From positions 39,988 to 103,987 of the forward strand of contig CAZXSK010000003.1 in the NCBI GenBank assembly GCA_964642855.1: 64,000 nt of DNA. The letters run 5' to 3'. The stretch's first letter is position 1. The number at the start of each line of letters is the position of its first letter. Below, piece by piece: positions 25,488-34,115 of this stretch. The notes under the pieces were generated by a model that was not told where the DNA came from, searched no databases, and saw only the letters and a program-made list of their open reading frames with translations. Origin of the DNA: CAZXSK01 sp964642855 (GTDB lineage: Bacteria > Planctomycetota > Phycisphaerae > SM23-33). A program made the translations under genes and the position numbers.

Positions 25488-27236
25488 TCACGCCCGGAAG
25501 ATCGCGCCCAGCCTCCTGCCGAGCAGCAGGCTCGCGGTGGCCATCGTCCCGCCCAGCAGAATCATGCCGCACACGCCCATCGCCGCAGCTACGTGCTTGG
25601 CGTCGCCGGTTCCCGCGGTGAACAGGATATACACCTGCTTGGTGATCGGGTAGTCCGACCGCTGCTGGGCGAGCACCAGCGAGTCGCTGACCTCGAGCAT
25701 CGCGAACGCGAAAGCCAATACCCCCGCCGCCACGATATTCGCCATCACCAGCGGAACCGTCACCCGCCGCACGGTGCCCGTCCGCGAACAACCCAGGTTC
25801 CGCGCAGCTTCCTCCAACGATTCGGGCACCTGCTCGAGCCCGGCAGAGAGACCCCGCACCACAAACGGAAGCCGACGCACCGAATACGCCAGCACCAGCA
25901 GCAGGAACGGATCACGCGCCGGACTGATGAACTCAAGCACGCTCCCAGGAACCGTCATCGCGATGTACCCCGCGGCCAGGATCAGTCCGGGCACGGCCAG
26001 GGGGAGCATCACCAGCGCATCCAGCACGCTGCGCCCGGCGACCTTCGCCCGGATGATCAGCCACGCTGCCACGCCCCCCACCACAAGGTCCACCACGGTC
26101 GATACGCCCGCGTACTGCAAGCTGTTGACGATGCTCGTGTACGTGTCGTCGCGCGAGACGATCGCCCGGAGGTGACGCAGCGTGTAGCCATCCGGCAGGA
26201 CGGTTCCCTCCCACCGCTCCGCGACCGCGAAAAGGATCACCCCCAGGTGCGGGAGAATCGCCAGGAAAATCACCACGCCGAAGATCACCCAGGCAGCCAG
26301 CGTGCCCGGCGCTCCGAGCTTGCGCGTTTCCGCCTGCACGGTCGCCTTCGACGATCCCGCCTGCGTGGCCCGGCCGAACACGAACTTGCCCAGCACGTAC
26401 AGCAGCACCGACGACGCAAGCAGGATGGTCACCAGGCTGAAGGTCCTGCCGGTGTACTGCCCACTGTCGATTTCGTTGAAGATCGTCACCGGAACCAGGG
26501 GCTTGTAGTCCATCAGCAACGGCGTGCCGATGTCCGTGAACGACCAGATGAACACGATCGTCCCGCCCGCGAACAGACCCGGGCGGATCAACGGCAGCGT
26601 GACGCGCAGAAACGTGCGCACCGGCCCGGCTCCGAGGTTCCTCGCGGCCTGCTGATAAGCGGGGTCCACGTTGGCAAGGGCAGCCGAGCTGTTGAGATAA
26701 ACAATCGGGAACAGGTGCAGCGCCTGGAGGATGGCTACGCCCCAGAAGCCTCCCGCAAGCCAGTCGCGGGCGCGCTGACCGGGGCCAATCTCGATCAGGC
26801 CCCATTGCTCCAGAAGCTTGTTGAACGCCCCGATCTCGCCGAAGAACTGCTTGACCGCCAGCGCGCCGACGAACGGCGGGAGAATCAGCGGCAGCAGGAC
26901 CGCTACCGACAGCAACCCCTGGCCGGCGAAGCGGAACCTCGCGCGCAGGACCGCCAGCGGCAGACCCAGCAGGAAACTGATCCCCGTCGCCGCCAGGGCA
27001 AGCACAACGCCGTTGAGCAACTGGTCCATCAGCAGCCGGTTCTGCACCGCCCGCTGGAACCAGTACGTGCTCAGCCGACCCTCCAGCTGGAAGGCGGATT
27101 CCACCGTCAGAAAGATCGGCCAGAGGAAGAACGCCGCCAAAAACGCGATGATCGCCAGCGCAGCCAGATGCGAGACCGGCCTCCTGCCAAGCTTCGCCCC
27201 CCAGCCAAGCTGCTGCCTGGAACCCAACGGCTGCAC
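25488..27236 (-). CDS. ABC importer permease, fused pair (FbpB type)
   Basis: The product is about 582 residues from a GTG at 27236, right after the substrate-binding gene stop (27242); an upstream ATG at 27287 would overlap that gene by 46 bases. About twelve membrane helices form two permease halves. Each half has an EAA-like loop: QQAARNLGAGPVRTFLRVTLP and EEAARNLGCSRTGTVRRVTVP. This doubled permease is typical of Fe(III) and related importers. It pairs with the ATPase downstream and the lipoprotein upstream. Confidence 0.9.
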   Translation of the reverse strand: MQPLGSRQQLGWGAKLGRRPVSHLAALAIIAFLAAFFLWPIFLTVESAFQLEGRLSTYWFQRAVQNRLLMDQLLNGVVLALAATGISFLLGLPLAVLRARFRFAGQGLLSVAVLLPLILPPFVGALAVKQFFGEIGAFNKLLEQWGLIEIGPGQRARDWLAGGFWGVAILQALHLFPIVYLNSSAALANVDPAYQQAARNLGAGPVRTFLRVTLPLIRPGLFAGGTIVFIWSFTDIGTPLLMDYKPLVPVTIFNEIDSGQYTGRTFSLVTILLASSVLLYVLGKFVFGRATQAGSSKATVQAETRKLGAPGTLAAWVIFGVVIFLAILPHLGVILFAVAERWEGTVLPDGYTLRHLRAIVSRDDTYTSIVNSLQYAGVSTVVDLVVGGVAAWLIIRAKVAGRSVLDALVMLPLAVPGLILAAGYIAMTVPGSVLEFISPARDPFLLLVLAYSVRRLPFVVRGLSAGLEQVPESLEEAARNLGCSRTGTVRRVTVPLVMANIVAAGVLAFAFAMLEVSDSLVLAQQRSDYPITKQVYILFTAGTGDAKHVAAAMGVCGMILLGGTMATASLLLGRRLGAIFRA

Positions 27237-27241
27237 GGACG

Positions 27242-28684
27242 TTACCTCGCGATGGTCTCGTATTTCTCGCGGAAGAACCGATGCCACGCCGTGGTGATTT
27301 TCTCGGCCTCGACGGGATCGCGCAGCCTCTCTGCGATGTCCGCGATCTGCTCGCGTGTGCGGACGTTGGGCGGGAGTTCATACAGCCGCTGCTCCAGCCG
27401 GGCCCGATCCTGACCCTCTGCAGCGACAATCGCCGCCTTGGCCTGCTTCAGCGGGCCGGCGTTGTCCACCGCCGCTGCACGGACCAGATATTTCAGCACC
27501 CCGAAACGGACCTTGCGCATCGGGATGTCCAGCGTCATCTCGTTGCCCGCCTTGTACGGGCTCTCCACCCCGCCGAGAAGCCGATCGCCGTAAGCGGTGT
27601 AGGCGTCGCGACGGATCGGCTGGCGGTGGAGCGGTTCGGCCACCGGGCCATGCTTCGTGCCCACCCGATTGCCCCACAGCCCCTGGCCTTCCAGCGAGAG
27701 CACGAAGTCCACGAACGCCTGCGCGAGCTCCGGGTGCGGGGGGTTCTTGAGGATGCCGATCGGGTCCGGCGAGTAGGCGGTCTGCCCGGCCGGGGAAACG
27801 TAAACCAGCGTCTCGGGGTACTTGTGCACACGCATCACGCCGTAAAAGTCGATGCACGCAGCGACCGGGGCCTCGTTGAGGACCGCGTCGGCTGCCCCGC
27901 TCGCCCCGTCGTAGAACTTCTTGGCGTTGCCCAGAATCGAAAGCAGCTTGGCCCACCCGTCGGGCCAGTCTTCAGCCGATTGGACGATCATCTCGTACGC
28001 AGCGGCCGCCGAGCCGGACTTCGACGGATCGGCCAGCGCCACGAAATCCACGAATCGGTCGTCGGCAAGGTCGTCCCACTGTTTCGGCGGGGCGATGCCG
28101 TGCTCGTCGAGGACCTCGCGGTTGTACAGGAAGCCGAACCCGCTGACCGCTGCACCGGCCCAGCGGGAATTCGGATCGTACATGTGCAGGCCGCCGAAAG
28201 GCGAAGGCACGTTCTCGGTGAACGACTCGGGTATCTGCATCTTCTGCAGGATGCCTTCCTCGCCCATCTTCTCGAAGTTGTCCTCCCCGCCGCCGAACAC
28301 CACGTCCATGCCGGCTGAGTCCGTTCGCTTGTAGAGGTTCCGCAGGTGCTCCAGAATCCGCGACGCCCCGCCACCGACATCCCGCCACTGGATCCGTACG
28401 CGCTTGCCCGCCTGCAGAGCGTAGTGGAACGCGAACGCAGCTTCGAACTCGTTCTCGATGTTCTGGTTGTGCGGGCTGATGATCACCAGCTCCACCTCGG
28501 GCAGTTCGTCGATGCCCTTCCCCCACTTCTCCGCCACCTGCTGGTTGACGCTCTGCCAGCGCGGGTCGCTCTTGAGCGGGTCATCCCTGCTGCAGCCCGG
28601 AAGCATGATCCCGGCGGTTATTGCCAGCACAACTGCCGCCGCGGCAGGAATCGATCTACGGCTCATCGCTTGGGTTCTCGTCAT
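27242..28684 (-). CDS. ABC importer substrate-binding lipoprotein
   Basis: The 480-residue product starts at the ATG at 28684 with an AAGGA site, followed by a lipoprotein signal ending in the lipobox ITAGIMLPGC. The mature part has VELVIISPHNQNIENEF and DVVFGGGEDNFEKM, and later GFLYNREVLDEHGIAPPKQWDDL, as in the extracellular solute-binding family 1 or iron-type group. The ligand cannot be named: FbpA tyrosine iron ligands are not clearly identifiable. It stands first in the importer operon (binding protein, permease, ATPase). The upstream part of its leader abuts the 100-N gap. Confidence 0.85.
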   Translation of the reverse strand: MTRTQAMSRRSIPAAAAVVLAITAGIMLPGCSRDDPLKSDPRWQSVNQQVAEKWGKGIDELPEVELVIISPHNQNIENEFEAAFAFHYALQAGKRVRIQWRDVGGGASRILEHLRNLYKRTDSAGMDVVFGGGEDNFEKMGEEGILQKMQIPESFTENVPSPFGGLHMYDPNSRWAGAAVSGFGFLYNREVLDEHGIAPPKQWDDLADDRFVDFVALADPSKSGSAAAAYEMIVQSAEDWPDGWAKLLSILGNAKKFYDGASGAADAVLNEAPVAACIDFYGVMRVHKYPETLVYVSPAGQTAYSPDPIGILKNPPHPELAQAFVDFVLSLEGQGLWGNRVGTKHGPVAEPLHRQPIRRDAYTAYGDRLLGGVESPYKAGNEMTLDIPMRKVRFGVLKYLVRAAAVDNAGPLKQAKAAIVAAEGQDRARLEQRLYELPPNVRTREQIADIAERLRDPVEAEKITTAWHRFFREKYETIAR

Positions 28685-29768
28685 CAGTCGTGTCCTTGCG
28701 GTGCTTGTTTTCCTGATCGGGTCTGTCGGCCGGCGAGGCNNNNNNNNNNNNNNNNNNNNNNNNNNNNNNNNNNNNNNNNNNNNNNNNNNNNNNNNNNNNN
28801 NNNNNNNNNNNNNNNNNNNNNNNNNNNNNNNNNNNNNNNGGCGAGGCTTCGCCGGGCCTGTGATGCCACTCGGGAAGCTCGATGTCCTTCGACATCGCCC
28901 ACGCGGTGACGTAAAGGCGCGCGGTGAAGGCCGCTGAGGCCTCCAGCCTCTCGCGGGCAAACTCCGCTGCGGGAGAGTTCGGATCCAGTTCCTTCTCCAG
29001 GTCCGGAAGCTTTTCCTCCAACCTGTATACCTTGTCCACGAGCCGGTGGGAAGCCAGCAACTCGCCCGTTACCGCTTTGAGCAGCTTGCCCTCTCCGAAC
29101 GCAAGCGGCTTGGACTCGATGCGTTTGGCCACCTCGGAAACTTCCACCGATGCCTTGCCAAGAAGGGCATCGACCTTCAGGTGAATGCCGCTTCGCGGGC
29201 TCGTGGGGTTCTCGGCGTTGGCGTCCACGCGCCCGTCGTAGTGGATCGTCGTATGCAGGGGGTTGCAGAGATCCTGGGCGTAGTGGGCCAGAATGCCGGC
29301 GTACATGCGGCACTTCCGACGGATCTGCCGGTCACGGGGCCACTTGCGATGCTCCGCCATCGCCGTCGCAAGCCGCTGGGTCCATTCGACGACCGAATAC
29401 GGCAGATACCCCACCTGCGAAGGCTTGTATCCAGCCTTGACGACGGCCACGGTGAACTCCTCCCGCGTGGGAGGAAGCGAGCGGATCTCCGCCCGCCGGA
29501 GCAGTTCCCAATCGCAGTACTGGTTGCCCGCCTCGGCTTTGTGAGACTCCGCGCCCGCGAAAGGCCGGGTCCACAGGTCGGGCTCGTTGCTGTACTGGGC
29601 GATGGCGGCGGCGTGGTCAGCCAGCACGGCTGGTTGACCGTCACCCAGCGCGGTTACCGCAATCGTGGTGGCCTTCTCGTGACCTCTGGCGTGCCACGCC
29701 GAGGCCAAAGCCGCCGACCCGAGAAGAACGCCGGCGACGGTCGCGAATCTGATGATCGAGCTTCTCAT
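28656..29768 (-). CDS. S1/P1 nuclease or phospholipase C-like secreted protein (gap near 3' end)
   Basis: The ATG at 29768 follows GGAGGATC and starts a signal peptide (FATVAGVLLGSAALASAW). The mature N-terminus begins WHARGHE, and a later motif is MYAGILAHYAQDLCNPLHT followed by HYDG. An N-terminal Trp plus spaced His and Asp residues is the trinuclear zinc pattern of S1/P1 nucleases and zinc phospholipases C. About 310 residues are seen before the gap at 28740-28839. If the gap is short the frame continues as a hydrophilic tail to 28656, overlapping the start of the next gene by 29 bases. Substrate unknown. Confidence 0.6.
   Translation of the reverse strand: MRSSIIRFATVAGVLLGSAALASAWHARGHEKATTIAVTALGDGQPAVLADHAAAIAQYSNEPDLWTRPFAGAESHKAEAGNQYCDWELLRRAEIRSLPPTREEFTVAVVKAGYKPSQVGYLPYSVVEWTQRLATAMAEHRKWPRDRQIRRKCRMYAGILAHYAQDLCNPLHTTIHYDGRVDANAENPTSPRSGIHLKVDALLGKASVEVSEVAKRIESKPLAFGEGKLLKAVTGELLASHRLVDKVYRLEEKLPDLEKELDPNSPAAEFARERLEASAAFTARLYVTAWAMSKDIELPEWHHRPGEASXXXXXXXXXXXXXXXXXXXXXXXXXXXXXXXXXXASPADRPDQENKHRKDTTDDENPSDEP
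28740..28839. other. 100-N assembly gap
   Basis: The run is exactly 100 N, a usual scaffolding placeholder, so its true length is unknown. The eight bases on the left edge (ggcgaggc) are the same as the eight on the right edge, so the two contigs may really overlap there. Joining them on that overlap keeps the reading frame of the S1/P1-like gene open. Confidence 0.95.
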
Positions 29769-29898
29769 GGCGGATCCTCCGGAGCACGAGTATGGACTAC
29801 CGCCGCCCGACGGACGATGCAAGCCCGAATGCTCGGCGTGCGGCAATGCCTGCAATTTGCCGGAGAAGGCCCCGGTTCCGTTGAGCCCGGCCGGGCGG

Positions 29899-30720
<822 letters not shown>

Positions 30721-30886
30721 TGACCTGACCTTCCTTCCTGTTGATGACGGCAAAACAGCAGCGGGCGGCCTCTTGCTTGGCAGAGATCCCCACCGACTCA
30801 TCACAACCCGCGCAGGGCATTATACCCACGCCGATGCCGCAACGACTGCGGCGAGAGGGTCTTGCCTCCCGGTCGGCGCAACAGAA

Positions 30887-30917
30887 CGGCCCCGCTTCCG
30901 TGTCGGAAACGAGGCCG
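30887..30917 (-). terminator. Terminator-like hairpin after orphan cheX
   Basis: On the minus strand, CGGCCTCGTTTCCG pairs with CGGAAGCGGGGCCG around a three-base loop, followed by TTCTGTTG. It begins 29 bases after the cheX stop at 30946. The U-run is weak, so efficiency is uncertain. Confidence 0.55.
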
Positions 30918-30945
30918 CAGTTTGGCTCGAAGCAGTCGCGGACTC

Positions 30946-31431
30946 TCAGGATTCGCCGACGATGATGCCCGTCCACATCGGGCCGCATTCGGTATTGTAG
31001 GCCTGGCTGAGCTTCTTGCCCTTGCTGTGAGCGACCACCTGAAGCTGCTGCGCCCGCAGCACGCTGGGCAGCGAGATCTCCACGTCGACGCCCCGCTGAT
31101 CCAGCGCCGCCTTGACCTGACCCACGAAAATATTCGTCAACTCGCCGACGGCATCGGACATGTCCTCGCTGTCGAACGGAATCTCCATGCCGCAGAAACG
31201 CTGAACAGCCTGCTCGGCCATGTCCTTGGGCAGAGCGAGGTAGATCGACCAGGACAGGTCACCCACCAGCGAGATTACCGCCATGCAGATCGGGCCATCA
31301 GGTACCTCCGGATCGGTCTCCAGGGGCACCACCTCCAAGCCGCACATCGCATTCAGCGCCCCGCAGGCAGATTGCGTCACGCAATCGGCATGCTGAAGCC
31401 CTGCTTCCGTACTTGCTTCGTTCTCTGCCAT
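30946..31431 (-). CDS. cheX: CheX-like CheY-P phosphatase (orphan copy)
   Basis: The ATG at 31431 with a GAGGGAG site gives 161 residues. The active-site motif D-x3-E-x2-N-x3-G is present in DAVGELTNIFVGQ, which in CheX and CheC removes phosphate from CheY-P. It is closely similar to the CheX at 51656-52144 (both have DVEISLPSV and a GP-[ML]-WTG end), so the two are paralogues. It lies 13 kb from the main chemotaxis cluster, between a ZIP transporter and a DUF4954 gene. It may tune another pathway or be a dispersed copy. Confidence 0.85.
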   Translation of the reverse strand: MAENEASTEAGLQHADCVTQSACGALNAMCGLEVVPLETDPEVPDGPICMAVISLVGDLSWSIYLALPKDMAEQAVQRFCGMEIPFDSEDMSDAVGELTNIFVGQVKAALDQRGVDVEISLPSVLRAQQLQVVAHSKGKKLSQAYNTECGPMWTGIIVGES

Positions 31432-31641
31432 CAGTCTCCCTCTCTTCGGGATGGCTGCGGGTCCCCCGTACCCTGGTACCTGCGTCGCCGACAGCCGGGC
31501 CTGCCCGGTGCGATCGGAAGAAGACTTCGCGCGTACCCCCACGCCCTTCGAAGTCGTCTGTCTTCTGACAGATACATCGGACATCGATCCGACCGGCTGA
31601 AATTAGCCCTCCACGAATCGGCTCAGGATTCACAACAGCGC

Positions 31642-33664
31642 TTACTTCAGCCGGCGAAGCAGTTTGTCCACCTCGCCCCTGAATCGCCCCGCCTGACCGG
31701 CCACAGACGCGATGAAGGCGTCGTCGTCGGGACTGCCGAGCACCGCCCCCATCTCCGCCTCGCTTCCAAAGGTCATCTGCCGGAACGACCCGTCGAAATC
31801 CTTCCGNNNNNNNNNNNNNNNNNNNNNNNNNNNNNNNNNNNNNNNNNNNNNNNNNNNNNNNNNNNNNNNNNNNNNNNNNNNNNNNNNNNNNNNNNNNNNN
31901 NNNNNNTTCGATCCGATCGCGCAGCGCATCCTCATCGGCTTTCGAAACGAGCTGGCCACCCAGGTTCACCCAGGCATCGGCTGCGTCCGCCGCCCCCAGC
32001 GCCCTGGCCATGGAAGCGACCGTAGCCTTCCGATGCTCCCGGAAGTACCCCGCCAGCTCATCCATCGCGTAGAGCAGCAGCATCTGGCGGTACGCCGCGA
32101 ACGCCCGGCCGGGCTTGAGCACCACCACCTTCCGTGACGAATCTTCCACGCCCCGGGCAAGCACCTGCAGGGAATCGACCTCCTTCCGCCCGCCGGACAG
32201 CAATTCCCTGCCCAGCCGGACCCACCGCTGCGGATCGTCTTGCCCGCCGCCTTCGCCGGGCTCGGGCGTGCCGTGATGCGCCCGGGCGGTCCAACCGGCC
32301 AGGAGGTCCATCGCGCGAAGGATCTCCCGGACCGTATCGGGTGCCAGAGCGTCGAATTCGACGTGCTGGCCGCCGGGTGCGCGGGCGTCACGCGCCCGGA
32401 ACTTCCAGCTGTTCCGCGCGAGGGCGTACATGTTGTACAGCCACCAGAAGGCCGGCATGACGACCAGCCGGTCGCGGGCTACGTCGTTGGCGACCAGCGC
32501 AAAGGGCAGCGGCACGTCGAGGCTGGCGGGGTAGTCGCCCTTGGCCAGCAGCACATACGAGGCGAACCGGCTGTTGTGCTTGAGACTCACGCAAAGCCCC
32601 GGCCAGAACCCGCGACCCGCGACGATCTCCCCGTCGGGGGCGCGGGAGTTGTGGTTGGACCCGATCGTTGCCCCGGCAGCAATGTTGCTCTGGCCGCCGA
32701 TCGTCGTGGCGATCAGGAACGAGTTGTTGTGGTGCTGCTCGTGGGCCGGAAAAACCAGGCTGCTGATGACCTCGCAACAGGCGATGGTGGAATTGTCGCC
32801 TACGAAGCTGTCGCACACCCGGGCGCCGAGCTTCAGCGTGGCGCACCGGCCGAGAACCACCCGCCGGGCCTTGACGCCCGAGAGCACCTTCCCGCCCGCC
32901 TGCACGACGACATCCACCAACGAGACGCCCTCCCCGATCTCCACCGGCTCATCGGGGACACTCTCCAGCGACACGTTCTCCAGGCGATCGGCCCCGACCA
33001 CCACCGACCCCGCCCCGAGATTCACCCCTCGAAGCGTGCGGCACGAAACAACCGCTGCGCCCCGCCCAATGCGACTTCGACGGCCCATCGAGCTGCAGGC
33101 GTCGTCGGTCCAGGCGACCAGTCGACGCAGGACCTTGCTGCGGTCGCGAGCGCGGGCCCACAGCGCAGCCCCGGCGGGGAGCATCCCCGGGCCAGCGAGG
33201 ATCCGCCGGCCTCCGTTTTCGTTGGCGACCTCGATCCATGGGCGGTCATCGTCGTCGCCGTCGCTGTCGGCGCCTCGCCCGCCGTAGCCGAACGTTCCCT
33301 CGCCCCGGCCGGTCACCACGCCGACATCCAGCAGCAGCGCCTCGTCGGCGATCTCGCAGCCGGATACCAGGGCTGCCCGATGGATCACCACATCGTTACC
33401 CAGGGAGCAGTCTTCGAGCGTGGCGTCGGTCAGGCCGGGCGGCAGCGAAAGCCCCCGCCACGTCCGCCCGGTCTGCAGAGAGCCGATGCACACCTGTCCC
33501 CGGAAGGTGCACCGGCGGATGCGGGCGGGGTCGAAACCGTCGCAGACACGCAAGGCCGACCAGTCGTCCGCGACGCTGCCCTGCCCGACCAGCCGGGCAA
33601 TTTCCTCGTCGGTCAACCGGCGATGCTCGCCGGATGGTTTGGCGTGTCGACGGCGTGGACTCAT
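31642..33664 (-). CDS. DUF4954 left-handed beta-helix protein (split by gap)
   Basis: The ATG at 33664 starts 586 residues up to the gap and another 54 residues follow it (ending RGEVDKLLRRLK at 31642). RRLTDEEIARL begins the family's N-terminus. Many hexapeptide-like turns follow (GNDVVIHRAALVSGCEIADEA), then HEQHHNNSFLIATTIGGQSN and GATIGSNHNSR with GRGFWPGLCVSLKHNSR, which resemble sugar-nucleotide acyltransferase beta helices. The family has no proven reaction. The two sides are in different frames across exactly 100 N, so the missing length is not 100. Total size with the gap would be about the usual 650-700 residues. Confidence 0.75.
31807..31906. other. 100-N assembly gap inside the DUF4954 gene
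   Basis: This is a run of exactly 100 N. Coding sequence on both sides belongs to one gene but is in different frames when the N count is taken literally, so the real length modulo 3 differs from 100. Confidence 0.95.
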
Positions 33665-33842
33665 AGATCGCTTTCAGGAAACAGGCTGTGGAATCCGAAT
33701 GTCAGTGTAGGGATTTGGGGCCCGGCCCGCAACGGCATGCCCTGCCAGCTCATCGGCACAGGCGCTTTCGCAACTTGATATGTCCGTATTGCCCAGATAG
33801 AGTCCTAGTTGAGAGTCGACTGGTACGAATACGCGGTGAACC

Positions 33843-34025
33843 ATGGCCGAAGACATCAGCAATCTGCAGGAAAAGGTCGCCTTCCTCGAACAGTCGCTCG
33901 CCACGCTCGAGGGCACGGTCGACGAACTGAACCGCCAGCTTCACAAGCTGAATCGCGAAGTCGGCGAGATCCGCCTCGAGATGGGCAAGGAGGACGAGCG
34001 CACGCCGTCGCAGGCAGATCAGTAG
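33843..34025 (+). CDS. slyX: SlyX-like short coiled-coil protein
   Basis: The 60-residue product is one coiled coil with heptads (ISNLQEKVAFLEQSLATLEG), continuing with VDELNRQLHKLNREVGEIRL. Length, start pattern and the LE..L...E..VDELN spacing fit SlyX, a widespread protein of unclear function. It lies alone, 90 bases before the DUF255 gene. Confidence 0.7.
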   Translation: MAEDISNLQEKVAFLEQSLATLEGTVDELNRQLHKLNREVGEIRLEMGKEDERTPSQADQ

Positions 34026-34115
34026 CCTGCACCCCGGCGGCGCACGCCGCAGACGACCGCCCTGGCTGGAAATCCGGCTGCAATCACTGTCACTGACAGG
34101 GGAGAGGTAGCACGC

